NCBI RefSeq assembly: GCF_001426435.1 | Contig: NZ_LMER01000014.1 | Location: 14,785 to 78,784, forward strand | Direction of reading: 5' to 3' | DNA from: Angustibacter sp. Root456 | GTDB lineage: Bacteria; Actinomycetota; Actinomycetes; Actinomycetales; Angustibacteraceae | Length of the DNA stretch: 64,000 nucleotides | Shown: positions 30,601 to 39,480 of the stretch, piece after piece | Position numbering within the stretch: position 1 is the stretch's first letter | Layout: every line of letters begins with the position of its first letter | The notes under the pieces: model-generated | What the model saw: only the letters and a program-made list of their open reading frames with translations | The model's database searches: none | Told to the model about the DNA's origin: nothing | Translations under genes and position numbers: made by a program

Positions 30601-31110
30601 GTGCGAGAGGTCGAGGTCGTCGGAGTCCGGGTCGAGCTGCCCAACAACCAGCCCATCGTGCTGCTGCGTGAGAGCGGTGGTGACCTGTACCTGCCGATCT
30701 GGATCGGTGCCGCGGAGGCCACGGCTATCGCGTACGCCCAGCAGGGCGTCGTCCCGCCCCGTCCGCTGACCCACGACCTGTTCAAGGACGTGCTCGAGGC
30801 GCTGGGTCGCCAGCTCGAGGAGGTGCGCATCGTCGCGGTCCGCGACGGCGTGTTCTACGCGAGCCTGGTGTTCGACGGGGGAGTCGAGGTCAGCTCGCGC
30901 TCGTCAGACGCCATCGCCCTGGCGCTGCGCACGGGCACCCGGATCGTGGCGGCAGACGAGGTGCTCGACGACGAAGGCGTCCCGGTGCCCGACGAGCAGG
31001 AGGACGAGGTCGAGAAGTTCCGGGAGTTCCTCGACCAGATCTCGCCCGACGACTTCGAGCAGGGTGGAGGCGCCGAGCCGGGCGCAGCGCCCGGTCCGAC
31101 CGAACCCTGA
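30601..31110 (+). CDS. DUF151 bifunctional nuclease-family protein
   Basis: 169 residues. The family was named from a plant protein with RNase and DNase activity; the bacterial role is unclear. Hallmarks are PIVLLRESGGDLYLPIWIG, EATAIAYAQQG, and SRSSDAIALALRTGTRIVAADEVL, the conserved core. A Gly/Pro/Glu-rich tail follows. It corresponds to Rv1829 by position. GTG 30601 appears to be leaderless. A hairpin follows at 31130. Confidence 0.9.
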   Translation: MREVEVVGVRVELPNNQPIVLLRESGGDLYLPIWIGAAEATAIAYAQQGVVPPRPLTHDLFKDVLEALGRQLEEVRIVAVRDGVFYASLVFDGGVEVSSRSSDAIALALRTGTRIVAADEVLDDEGVPVPDEQEDEVEKFREFLDQISPDDFEQGGGAEPGAAPGPTEP

Positions 31111-31129
31111 ACCTGAGACTGAGACTTCG

Positions 31130-31154
31130 TCGGCGTGCCGTCGCGACACGCCGA
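31130..31154 (+). terminator. Hairpin after the DUF151 gene
   Basis: TCGGCGTG and CACGCCGA pair around a nine-base loop, 20 bases after the stop. No T tract, so a weak or factor-assisted terminator. Confidence 0.45.
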
Positions 31155-31177
31155 CGTGCGTGACCCTCGACCTGTGA

Positions 31178-31206
31178 TTGACGGGCGCCTGCGCGAGGCC
31201 TACCGT
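31178..31206 (+). promoter_or_regulatory. Sigma-70-type promoter before the second MerR gene
   Basis: TTGACG (31178-31183) and TACCGT (31201-31206) are separated by 17 bases, matching the consensus for the principal sigma factor. Transcription would start near 31213 with a leader of about 70 bases. Confidence 0.75.
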
Positions 31207-31283
31207 CGAAGACGAACGCCCCCCTTGTAGTTCCACCGATGTCGTCTCGACCCGGCCGGAGCTCTTCCCCCGGTGGGGCGCCG

Positions 31284-31883
31284 ATGACGGAGGTCGACGT
31301 GACCAGCTCAGGCGACGCCACGCAGCAGCCCGCCCGACGCGTGCCCGAGCAGGCGCAGGGCCTGCTGTTCACCGACGACCTGCCGGTGCTGCCCGTCGAC
31401 GCCGGCTACCGAGGGCCCACAGCGTGCGGCGCGGCGGGGATCACCTACCGTCAGCTCGACTACTGGGCGCGCACCGGGCTCGTCGAGCCGTCGGTGCGCG
31501 GCGCGAGCGGCTCCGGCAGCCAGCGGCTGTACAGCTTCCGCGACATCCTCGTGCTGAAGATCGTCAAGCGGCTCCTCGACACCGGCGTCTCGCTGCAGCA
31601 GATCCGCACCGCCGTCGAGCACCTGCGCGAGCGCGGCGTCGACGACCTGGCGCAGATCACCCTCATGAGCGACGGTGCGAGCGTCTACGAGTGCACCTCG
31701 GCCGACGAGGTCATCGACCTGGTGCAGGGTGGCCAGGGCGTGTTCGGCATCGCCGTCGGGCGCGTGTGGCGCGAGGTCGAGGGAGAGCTCGCCCAGCTGC
31801 CCAGCGAGCGCCCGGACGACGTCGGCGCCGACCACCCGCACGACGAGCTCTCGGCGCGCCGGCGCAACCGCGCTGCCGGATAG
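31284..31883 (+). CDS. MerR-family transcriptional regulator
   Basis: About 199 residues. The N-terminal winged helix reads GITYRQLDYWARTGLVEPS, SQRLYSFRDILVLKIVKRLL, followed by the dimer helix GVSLQQIRTAVEHLRERG. The C-terminal region has LMSDGASVYECTSADEVIDL, typical of the Rv1830 group of actinobacteria. It has no obvious ligand domain. The start is uncertain: ATG 31284 has GGTGGGG upstream, GTG 31299 has GGAGGT four bases upstream, and ATG 31239 has no site. The glycine riboswitch and gcvP follow. Confidence 0.85.
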   Translation: MTEVDVTSSGDATQQPARRVPEQAQGLLFTDDLPVLPVDAGYRGPTACGAAGITYRQLDYWARTGLVEPSVRGASGSGSQRLYSFRDILVLKIVKRLLDTGVSLQQIRTAVEHLRERGVDDLAQITLMSDGASVYECTSADEVIDLVQGGQGVFGIAVGRVWREVEGELAQLPSERPDDVGADHPHDELSARRRNRAAG

Positions 31884-31907
31884 GTCCCGACGGCGTCGCC
31901 GCTCGTA

Positions 31908-31913
31908 TATCCT
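31908..31913 (+). promoter_or_regulatory. Putative -10 element for the riboswitch-gcvP transcript
   Basis: TATCCT lies in an AT-containing patch 18 bases before the aptamer's closing stem, a good position for a transcript that begins just before the riboswitch. Confidence 0.5.
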
Positions 31914-31930
31914 GGCGGGGCCATCGACCC

Positions 31931-32066
31931 TGCGTGGGAGAGTCCCCGGCGCGCCAGCCGCGCCGGGGCGCCGAAGGGGCAATTCTCCCCGGAACCTCTC
32001 AGGCGCCCAGGACCACGCGGAAGAGGCGACTCTGGAGCGCGGCCTGCGCCGGGTGACAGAGGGGGA
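31931..32066 (+). ncRNA. Glycine riboswitch (gcvT element) upstream of gcvP
   Basis: The aptamer core is recognisable. GCGTGG (31932-31937) pairs with CCACGC (32013-32018). Inside are GGGAGAGTCCCC, GGCGCCGAAGGGGCAA and CCTCTCAGGCGCCCAGGAC, the conserved glycine-binding elements. A second part (32020-32066) with GACTCTGG and ACAGAGGGGGAG resembles the partial or ghost aptamer typical of single-aptamer forms. It should sense glycine and raise gcvP expression when glycine is plentiful. Confidence 0.92.
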
Positions 32067-32116
32067 GGTCCGTGTCACGTCGCCGGCAGCGGTCGGCCCA
32101 CGTCAGGAGCCTCCAG

Positions 32117-34999
32117 ATGACCCCTTCGTCCCTCGGTGCCGTCCCGTTCGTCGACCGGCACGTCGGTCCGGACGGCGACGCCGTCCAGTCCATGCTGCAG
32201 GTGGTGGGCTACGCCTCGCTCGAGGAGCTCGTCACCGCTGCGGTGCCGGAGTCGATCCGGATGGGCGAGCGCCTCGGCCTCCACGACGGCCGCAGCGAGC
32301 CGGAGGTGATCGCTGAGCTGCGTGAGCTGGCCGCGCGAAACACCGTCGCGACGTCGATGATCGGGCAGGGCTACTACGGCACCCACGTGCCGGCGGTGGT
32401 TCAGCGCAACGTGCTCGAGAACCCCGCCTGGTACACGGCCTACACGCCGTACCAGCCGGAGATCTCGCAGGGGCGGCTGGAGGCGCTGCTGAACTTCCAG
32501 ACCGTCGTCTGCGACCTGTCCGGCCTGCAGACGGCGAACTCCTCGCTGCTCGACGAGGCCACGGCGGCGGCCGAGGCGATGACGTTGATGCGGCGGGCCG
32601 CCAAGGTGGGGCCCGAGGCGGCGCTGGTCGTGGACGAGGACGTCTTCGTGCAGACGCACGCCGTCATCGCCACGCGCGCTGAGCCACTCGGCCTCGACGT
32701 CGTGCGGGCCTCGTTGGCGGGCGACGACCCCGCAGCCGCGCTGGACGCCGCGCTCGAGGGGCGTGAGGCCTTCGGGGTGATCGTGCAGTACCCCTCGGCG
32801 AGCGGTCGGGTCGCCGACCTCACGCGCCTGATCGAGGTCGTGCACGAGCGGGGTGGGTTGGTGACCGTGGCCGCCGATCTGCTCGCGCTCACCCTGCTGC
32901 GCGCGCCGGGGGAGATGGGCGCCGACATCGCGGTGGGTACGAGTCAGCGCTTCGGCGTCCCGATGGGCTTCGGCGGACCGCACGCCGGCTACATGGCGGT
33001 GCGCGCGGGCCTCGAGCGCAACCTGCCGGGCCGGCTCGTCGGCGTCTCCGTCGACGCCGCCGGGGACCCGGCGTACCGCCTCGCCCTGCAGACCCGAGAG
33101 CAGCACATCCGCCGCGAGAAGGCCACGAGCAACATCTGCACCGCGCAGGTGCTGCTGGCGGTGATGGCCTCGATGTACGCCGTCTACCACGGCCCTGAGG
33201 GGCTCGCGGCGATCGCCCGCGGGGTGCACCGTCGGGCCGTCGCCTTGGCCCAGACGCTGGGCGCGATCGAGGGCGTCGAGGTCGTGCACACCGAGGTGTT
33301 CGACACGCTCCTGCTGTCGGTGCCGGGCCGTGCCGATCAGGTCGTGGCCGCGGCGGCCGCCCGCGGGGTCAACCTGTGGCGGGTCGACGACGATCACGTG
33401 AGCGTCAGCTGCGACGAGACCACGACCGATGAGCAGCTCGGCGCCGTCGTGGCCGCTTTCGGAGGCGGACAGGGGGCGGTGAGCCCGGCGTCCGACGACG
33501 CCATCGCCGAGCGCGTCCGGCGCACCACGCCGTTCCTCAGCCACCCGGTGTTCCACCAGCACCGCAGCGAGACGGCCATGCTTCGGTACCTGCGCCGCCT
33601 GGCTGACCTCGACTACGCGCTCGACCGGGGCATGATCCCGCTCGGCTCGTGCACGATGAAGCTCAACGCGACCACTGAGATGGCGGCCGTGACCTGGCCG
33701 GAGTTCTCCGGGCTGCACCCGTTCGCGCCGCGCGAGCAGGTGCAGGGCATGGTCGAGCTCATCCGCCAGCTCGAGCGCTGGCTGGTCGAGGTCACGGGCT
33801 ACGACGCGGTGTCGCTGCAGCCCAACGCGGGTTCGCAGGGTGAGCTCGCCGGCCTGCTCGCGATCCGCGCCTACCACCGGGCGCGCGGGGAGGGTGAGCG
33901 CCGGGTCGTGCTGATCCCGGCCTCGGCCCACGGCACGAACGCCGCGAGCGCGGTGATGGCGGGACTGAAGGTCGTCGTGGTCAAGACCGCAGCAGGCGGC
34001 GACATCGACATGGACGACCTGCGCGCCCAGGTCGAGGCGCACCGCGACGACCTCGCGGGGATCATGGTCACCTACCCCTCGACGCACGGCGTGTTCGAGG
34101 ACACCATCACCGAGCTGTGCGCCCTGGTGCACGACGCAGGCGGACAGGTCTACGTCGACGGCGCGAACCTCAACGCGCTGGTCGGGCTGGCTCGACCGGG
34201 CCGGTTCGGTGCCGACGTCTCGCACCTGAACCTGCACAAGACCTTCTGCATCCCACACGGTGGTGGCGGGCCCGGGGTCGGACCGGTGGCGGTGCGCTCG
34301 CACCTGGCGCCGTACCTGCCGAGCCACCCCCTCGTCGACGACGCGTCCCCCGGCTCGAGCGTGGGCCCGGTGTCGGCGGCGCCGTTCGGGTCGGCGTCCA
34401 TCTTGCCGATCAGCTGGGCGTACGTGCGCCTCATGGGTGGGCCCGGCCTGCGTCGGGCGACCCAGGTCGCCGTGCTGTCGGCGAACTACGTGGCCGCGCG
34501 CCTGCGCGAGCACTACCCGGTGCTCTACAGCGGACACGATGGCCTGGTGGCGCACGAGTGCATCCTCGACCTGCGCGAGATCACCAAGCGCACGGGCATC
34601 ACCGTCGACGACGTCGCCAAGCGGCTGATCGACTACGGCTTCCACGCCCCGACGATGTCGTTCCCCGTGGCAGGCACGCTGATGGTCGAGCCCACGGAGA
34701 GCGAGGACCTCGTCGAGCTCGACCGCTTCTGCGAGGCGATGATCGCCATCAAGGGTGAGATCGACGCCGTGGCCTCGGGCACCTGGCCGGCCGATGACAA
34801 CCCCCTGCGCGGCGCCCCGCACACCGCCCTGTCGGTCGCGGGCAAGTGGGAGCACGCGTACACGCGGGAGGAGGCGGCCTACCCCCGCGGGGTCGAGGCG
34901 CGCGGCAAGTACTGGCCGCCCGTGCGGCGCATCGACGGCGCGTACGGCGACCGGCACCTCGTGTGCTCCTGCCCGCCGCCCGAGGCGTTTGAGGACTGA
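32117..34999 (+). CDS. gcvP: Glycine dehydrogenase (decarboxylating), P protein
   Basis: PLP enzyme that decarboxylates glycine and passes the aminomethyl group to GcvH. The 960-residue single-chain form has the internal duplication of the family. Motifs include FVDRHVG at the N-terminus, the glycine-rich [19 protein letters not shown] and [13 protein letters not shown], then the PLP lysine K708 in [17 protein letters not shown]. The conserved ending CSCPPPEAF is present. ATG 32117 has CAGGAG seven bases upstream; an earlier GTG at 32072 lies near the riboswitch and lacks a site. Controlled by the preceding glycine riboswitch. Confidence 0.96.
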   Translation: MTPSSLGAVPFVDRHVGPDGDAVQSMLQVVGYASLEELVTAAVPESIRMGERLGLHDGRSEPEVIAELRELAARNTVATSMIGQGYYGTHVPAVVQRNVLENPAWYTAYTPYQPEISQGRLEALLNFQTVVCDLSGLQTANSSLLDEATAAAEAMTLMRRAAKVGPEAALVVDEDVFVQTHAVIATRAEPLGLDVVRASLAGDDPAAALDAALEGREAFGVIVQYPSASGRVADLTRLIEVVHERGGLVTVAADLLALTLLRAPGEMGADIAVGTSQRFGVPMGFGGPHAGYMAVRAGLERNLPGRLVGVSVDAAGDPAYRLALQTREQHIRREKATSNICTAQVLLAVMASMYAVYHGPEGLAAIARGVHRRAVALAQTLGAIEGVEVVHTEVFDTLLLSVPGRADQVVAAAAARGVNLWRVDDDHVSVSCDETTTDEQLGAVVAAFGGGQGAVSPASDDAIAERVRRTTPFLSHPVFHQHRSETAMLRYLRRLADLDYALDRGMIPLGSCTMKLNATTEMAAVTWPEFSGLHPFAPREQVQGMVELIRQLERWLVEVTGYDAVSLQPNAGSQGELAGLLAIRAYHRARGEGERRVVLIPASAHGTNAASAVMAGLKVVVVKTAAGGDIDMDDLRAQVEAHRDDLAGIMVTYPSTHGVFEDTITELCALVHDAGGQVYVDGANLNALVGLARPGRFGADVSHLNLHKTFCIPHGGGGPGVGPVAVRSHLAPYLPSHPLVDDASPGSSVGPVSAAPFGSASILPISWAYVRLMGGPGLRRATQVAVLSANYVAARLREHYPVLYSGHDGLVAHECILDLREITKRTGITVDDVAKRLIDYGFHAPTMSFPVAGTLMVEPTESEDLVELDRFCEAMIAIKGEIDAVASGTWPADDNPLRGAPHTALSVAGKWEHAYTREEAAYPRGVEARGKYWPPVRRIDGAYGDRHLVCSCPPPEAFED

Positions 35000-35007
35000 G
35001 CGAGAGC

Positions 35008-35042
35008 GGCGGCGCGCTCACCGGGCCGGTGAGCGCGCCGCC
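35008..35042. terminator. Bidirectional hairpin terminator between gcvP and the snapalysin-like gene
   Basis: GGCGGCGCGCTCACC and GGTGAGCGCGCCGCC pair perfectly over 15 bases around GGGCC. It lies between two convergent genes and can serve both. Confidence 0.75.
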
Positions 35043-35070
35043 GACCGCCCCCGTCTCGGGCGGGTGCGGC

Positions 35071-35799
35071 TCAGTGGCTGAGCGCCGGGCTCTTGTCGCT
35101 GGAGCGCTGGGTCGGGAAGCGGGCCGCGAACCCGTAGGCCCACAAGGCGTTGACGTTGCGGCGCTCGGTGCTGTTCGGGTACGGGTTGGTGCACGACGGG
35201 CCGGGGCCACCGCCGGACATCAGCTCGCTGCAGGGGCCGCTGTAGTGGTCGGGCAGCCCGAGCACGTGACCCGTCTCGTGAGCCACGATGCGCAGTGGGG
35301 CGTACCGCTGAGCCTGGCTGTAGTCGATGAGGATGTAGCCGTGGCCGTGGCCGTCGGTGCTCGCGTACGAGCCCCGTGAGTCACTGCCCTCGTAGTAGGT
35401 CAGGTCGGCCGGGTAGCCCCGCACCAGGCGCACGTTGCTCACGCTGGAGTTCCAGATCGAGGCGCTCTGCGCGATCTCGTAGGCGAACGACGGCGCGTTC
35501 GAGGCGTCGTAGTACACGACGGCGGCCGCCGCGGTCTGCCGCCCGCTGCGCGGCGTCGCGTCCAGCTGGTTCGCCTGGGCCTTGAGGGCCTGAGCGAGCT
35601 GCCGGCGCAGCCGCGTGTTCTGCGCGTCGTCCTGGCTTCCCGGGGTGTAGGCGTGGCGGGACGACTGGGCCGCGGACGAGGTCGACGCGGCGGTAGCGGC
35701 GGTGGTCGTCGGCGCCCCCGAGGCGACGACGGCGCCGGCCGCGAGTCCGGCGGCGACCGCCAGCAGGCGGGCGCGTACTGACCTGGTGCGTGATGTCAT
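35071..35799 (-). CDS. Secreted snapalysin-like zinc metalloprotease (family M7)
   Basis: 242 residues. A signal peptide with [20 protein letters not shown] and an Ala-rich cleavage site is followed by a propeptide of about 60 residues. The catalytic domain starts near [12 protein letters not shown]. The zinc site is [24 protein letters not shown], written here as the HExxHxxGxxD pattern of snapalysin with the following cysteine. The C-terminus has [25 protein letters not shown] lies about 6 bases before ATG 35799. Three 11-bp-spaced TTGAC repeats upstream suggest direct control by an OmpR- or LysR-type regulator. Confidence 0.88.
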   Translation of the reverse strand: MTSRTRSVRARLLAVAAGLAAGAVVASGAPTTTAATAASTSSAAQSSRHAYTPGSQDDAQNTRLRRQLAQALKAQANQLDATPRSGRQTAAAAVVYYDASNAPSFAYEIAQSASIWNSSVSNVRLVRGYPADLTYYEGSDSRGSYASTDGHGHGYILIDYSQAQRYAPLRIVAHETGHVLGLPDHYSGPCSELMSGGGPGPSCTNPYPNSTERRNVNALWAYGFAARFPTQRSSDKSPALSH

Positions 35800-35868
35800 G
35801 CGATACCTCCGTAGACGTCGGTGGGATGTCCACCGAGTCCTTCCTACGGTGTATTTCGCCCAGACCGG

Positions 35869-35895
35869 GTCAAACCGCCGTCAAATGTCCGTCAA
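35869..35895 (-). promoter_or_regulatory. Three TTGAC direct repeats with 11-bp spacing
   Basis: On the minus strand TTGAC occurs with its complement at 35869, 35880 and 35891, exactly 11 bases apart. The array lies about 70 bases upstream of the snapalysin-like start. The nearest unit could double as a -35 element. Confidence 0.6.
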
Positions 35896-35923
35896 CTCCT
35901 GTCGGGAGCAGGCCGGCTGGCGG

Positions 35924-36427
35924 CTACGTGCGTCCGAAACGCTCCTGCGCCTGGTGCAGGCTGCGGCGCACGCGCGGGCCGCCGGGCTGCCAGTCGGCCA
36001 GCACGACGCGCCCGGTGACGAGGGGTGGGTGCGCCGCCCGGACGACGTCGACCACCCAGGCGTCGTCGTCGACGAACAGCCCGATGTCGTCGCGCCGGGT
36101 GAGCCGGCGCAGTCCGGCGAGCTTCAGACGGGCCGCGGGGGAGTAGTCCGCGTCAGGGCGCAGCAGCACGTCGCCGTAAGGCAGTCCGTGGCGACTCAGC
36201 CAGCGTTCGGTGTCGCGCCGCAGCCGCTCGGGGCGCCCACTGAGGTAGACGACGTCGTGGCCCGCGCTGTGCGCCCGCAGGGCCAGGGCCACGCCGACAC
36301 CCAGCGGTGGGTCGTCGCCTGCCGCGGCGAAGAACGCGTCCCAGCTGCGCCGGGCGCCCGTGAGGTGGTGCCTGCGGTGCGCGACGTCGGCCAGCACGCC
36401 GTCGACGTCGAACACGGCCAGGGTCAT
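35924..36427 (-). CDS. HAD-type phosphatase resembling the PNKP phosphatase domain
   Basis: 167-residue HAD hydrolase. Motif I is VFDVDGVLADV with nucleophile D7 and general acid D9; motif II is VVYLSGRPE; motif IV is IGLFVDDDAWVVD. The cap is small or absent, and the RRHHLTGARRSWDAFF segment after motif I matches the 3'-phosphatase domain of bacterial polynucleotide kinase-phosphatases. Whether it acts on DNA or RNA ends is inference. ATG 36427 overlaps the SbcC stop as ATGA, so it is the third member of the sbcD-sbcC operon. Confidence 0.8.
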   Translation of the reverse strand: MTLAVFDVDGVLADVAHRRHHLTGARRSWDAFFAAAGDDPPLGVGVALALRAHSAGHDVVYLSGRPERLRRDTERWLSRHGLPYGDVLLRPDADYSPAARLKLAGLRRLTRRDDIGLFVDDDAWVVDVVRAAHPPLVTGRVVLADWQPGGPRVRRSLHQAQERFGRT

Positions 36428-39400
36428 GAAGCCACCTGCGTCGCGCCGTCGCCGCTGCGGTGGCGGACGCTGGAGCCGGTGCGCGTCTTCACGACCTCCA
36501 GCTGCTGGTGGATGCGCGAGCGCAGGTCGCTGACGTGACTGACGATGCCGACGGTGCGCCCGCCGCTGCGCAGCCCGTCGAGCACCGTCATGACCTCTTC
36601 GAGCGCGTCGTCGTCGAGGGAACCGAAGCCCTCGTCGACGAACAGCGTCTCGATGTCGGTGCCGCCGGCCTCGGCCTGCACGACGTCCGCCAGCCCCAGC
36701 GCCAGCGCGAGGGAGGCGATGAACGACTCGCCGCCCGACAGCGTCGACGGCTCACGGGCGACACCGGTCCAGCTGTCGACGACCTCCAGGCCGAGGCCGC
36801 TGCGCGCGCCGCCCTTGGCGAGGTCGTCGCTGTGGGCGAGGGTGTAGCGACCGTCGGACATGGCGACCAGCCGCTCGCTGGCCGCCACCGCCACCTCCTC
36901 CAGCCGCGCGGCCAGCACGAAGGCCGACAGCCGCATGCGCCGTACGTTGCCGCCCCCGGTGCCGTCGACGCAGCGCGACAGCTCGTCGACGTGCCGGTGT
37001 CTGGCCCGCAGCTCGCGGTGGACGTCGTCGTGCTCGCGCAGCGCCTCGGTGAGCTCCAGCAGGGCCTCGTGCGCCTGTTGGGCGATGGTCACGGTGCGCA
37101 GCGCCTCGCTCGCGCACCGCTCGGCCTGTTCGACGGCTGACCGCTGCGCGTCCAGGTCAGGCAGCGCCGCGTCGTCGAGGCCGCGCAGCTCGGGCGTGGC
37201 CAGCACCGCCTCGGCATCGGCGCGCAGCCGCTCGTGCTCGCGCACCGTCTCCTCCAGGGCCGCGAGGGAGCCGTCGTCAAGCCACGCCTGCTGGGCCGCC
37301 GCCAGGTCGGCGAAGCCGAGCTCGGTCGCCGCGACGGTGGCGGCGGCACGCAGGTCGTCCGCTCTGGTGCGGGCGAACGCGAGGTCGCGGACCGCGTCGA
37401 CCAGGTCGTGGAGCGCATCGCCCTGCGCCGCCACCTGGTCGCGCGCCGCCGCGAGGTCGAGGGCCCCGCCCAGCAGGCGCGCGAGCGAGGCGGCCACCTC
37501 GTCTCGGTGAGCAGCCAGCACCTCCAGCCGGGCCCGCAGCTCGTCTCGGCGGCGCTGCGCGCTCTGCCGGGCCTCGATGTCGGTGTCGTGCTCGGCCTGC
37601 TGGGTCTGGAGCTCGTGACGGCACCGCTCCAGCGACTGGGCGGCCTGCTCGGCCGCGACGAGCTCGCGCTCGCGTGCGGCCACGGCCGCCCGAGCGGCCT
37701 CCACCGACTGACCGGCCGCCGCCGTGCTGAGCGCCGCGTGCCGCTGGGCCACGACGGCGTGCGCCTGCTCGGCGTCCTCGCGCGCAGCGCGGGCAGCATC
37801 GACCACCTCCTGCGCGAGGAGCTCCTGATCCTCGTCGACGTGTCCGGGCGCGGTGGGTGCGAGGTGTGGATGGTCGGTGCTGCCGCACACGGGGCACGAT
37901 GCGCCCGCAGCGAGTCCCGCCGCCAGGGCAGCGGCCATCCCGCGCAGCCTGCGCTCGCGGACGTCGAGCAGCCGGGCCTGAGCCTGCAGCTCGTGGTCGC
38001 GGGCCACTCGTCGCCGCTCGTCGTGCTCGGTCAGCTCTCGGGCGCACTCCGCGACCTCGTCGGCGGCGCGTGCCACAGCGCGGGCGGCGTCGACGGCCTG
38101 CTGGGCGGCGTCGAGCAGGGACGCCCGAGCGAGCAGGGCGTCCTGCAGGTCGCGGAGCTCGGCCAGCGACGCCTGGCGCACCGGCAGACGTGCGGACAGC
38201 TCGCTCTGCGTCCGCTCGACGTCGTCGGCCTGCTGACGCAACGCCGAGCACTCGTCGTCCAGGCGGTGCAGCTCGTCGTCCTGCGCTCGGGCGTCGTCGA
38301 GTCGCGTGAGCTCACGCTGACGCTCGTGGAGCAGGGCCTCGAAGTGCTCGAGGTGGGCGCCCGGGTCCGGGGCGCCGACGGCGTCCGCGACGCCGTCGAG
38401 GGAGTCCGGCAGGGCCGTCAGTCGCCGGTGGACCAGCGCGGCGGCCTCGGTCTCGGCGCGGGTCGCGTCCGCGAGCCGCGGCAGGATCACGGCCAGTCGC
38501 TGCGCTCGCCGCGCCGCGTCGAGGCGCCCGACGGCGGCGCGGTGCCGGTCGTCGTCGGCGTCCAACCGCATCAGCGTCGCCAGCAGCTCGCTGCGCCGCA
38601 GAAGCCGACTGCTGAGCTCCTCGCCGGCCCGCCAGGCTGCGCTCGCAGCAGCAGCGTGCTGCCGCGCGGCCGCCGCGTCGGTGCGGGCGCGGGCGAGGGC
38701 TGCCGTGACCGCCGAGCTCAACGCCTCGACCAGCCGGGGCCCGGGCGGGTCGGCGAGCGCGACCTCCTCGGCTGAGCCCGCGACGGCCGCGACGGCTCCG
38801 ACCACGGGCAGCGCCGCCTGCTGCGCGCGCGCCACGAGGGCGTCGCGTTCGGCGTCTGCGGCGGCGACCAGCCGCGTGAGCCGCTGGCGCTCGTCACGCA
38901 GCCAGGTCTCGACCCCGGCGTACCGGTCGATGTCGAACAGCCGGCTGAGCAGCTCGGCTCGCTGCTGGGCCCCCGCGCGCAAGAACGCCGCGAACTCGCC
39001 CTGGGGCAGCATCACCACCTTGGTGAACTGCTCGAGCCCCATGCCCAGCAGGTCATGCAGCAGCAGGGCCGCTTCGTCGCTGCGGCGAGCCACGAGCACG
39101 CGCCACGCGCCGTCGACCAGCTCGCGGATGTCGGTGGAGGCCGGCTCGCGCGTCGTGCCGTGCCCCCGCTTCTTCGGCCGCTGCCACTCCGGGGAGCGCG
39201 TGACCTCGAGCCGGCGTCCGCCGATCGTGAGCTCGAGCACGACCCGCGGTGGCGTGGTCGCGTCGGCGTGGTCGCTGCGCAGCCGCGGGCGCCCCTCGCG
39301 CCGGGCACCCGGCAGCTGACCGAACAGCGCGAAGCACACGGCATCGAGCACGCTCGTCTTGCCGGCGCCGGTCGGTCCATGGAGCAGGAACACCCCGTCG

Positions 39401-39480
39401 CCGCTCAGGAGGTCGAAGTCGACGACCTGCCGGGTCGCGAACGGGCCGAAGGCCTCCAGCTGCAGCCGGTGCAGCCTCAT
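36424..39480 (-). CDS. sbcC: Exonuclease SbcC, SMC-like ATPase of the SbcCD complex
   Basis: 1018 residues. The split ABC ATPase has its Walker A in FLLHGPTGAGKTSVLDAVCF near the N-terminus and the signature LSGGESFIASLALALGLAD plus FVDEGFGSLDDDALEEVM at the C-terminus. The coiled coil between contains a zinc hook, CPVCGSTDHPHL, that joins complexes. With SbcD it cuts DNA hairpins and blocked ends at replication forks. ATG 39480 overlaps the sbcD stop; its own stop overlaps the HAD gene. The three genes are therefore coupled. Confidence 0.95.
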   Translation of the reverse strand: MRLHRLQLEAFGPFATRQVVDFDLLSGDGVFLLHGPTGAGKTSVLDAVCFALFGQLPGARREGRPRLRSDHADATTPPRVVLELTIGGRRLEVTRSPEWQRPKKRGHGTTREPASTDIRELVDGAWRVLVARRSDEAALLLHDLLGMGLEQFTKVVMLPQGEFAAFLRAGAQQRAELLSRLFDIDRYAGVETWLRDERQRLTRLVAAADAERDALVARAQQAALPVVGAVAAVAGSAEEVALADPPGPRLVEALSSAVTAALARARTDAAAARQHAAAASAAWRAGEELSSRLLRRSELLATLMRLDADDDRHRAAVGRLDAARRAQRLAVILPRLADATRAETEAAALVHRRLTALPDSLDGVADAVGAPDPGAHLEHFEALLHERQRELTRLDDARAQDDELHRLDDECSALRQQADDVERTQSELSARLPVRQASLAELRDLQDALLARASLLDAAQQAVDAARAVARAADEVAECARELTEHDERRRVARDHELQAQARLLDVRERRLRGMAAALAAGLAAGASCPVCGSTDHPHLAPTAPGHVDEDQELLAQEVVDAARAAREDAEQAHAVVAQRHAALSTAAAGQSVEAARAAVAARERELVAAEQAAQSLERCRHELQTQQAEHDTDIEARQSAQRRRDELRARLEVLAAHRDEVAASLARLLGGALDLAAARDQVAAQGDALHDLVDAVRDLAFARTRADDLRAAATVAATELGFADLAAAQQAWLDDGSLAALEETVREHERLRADAEAVLATPELRGLDDAALPDLDAQRSAVEQAERCASEALRTVTIAQQAHEALLELTEALREHDDVHRELRARHRHVDELSRCVDGTGGGNVRRMRLSAFVLAARLEEVAVAASERLVAMSDGRYTLAHSDDLAKGGARSGLGLEVVDSWTGVAREPSTLSGGESFIASLALALGLADVVQAEAGGTDIETLFVDEGFGSLDDDALEEVMTVLDGLRSGGRTVGIVSHVSDLRSRIHQQLEVVKTRTGSSVRHRSGDGATQVAS

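Noticed and set aside
32075-34957. 960-codon frame on the minus strand
   Set aside because: It mirrors gcvP, whose full set of motifs is present; the antisense product is Arg/His-rich and matches no fold.
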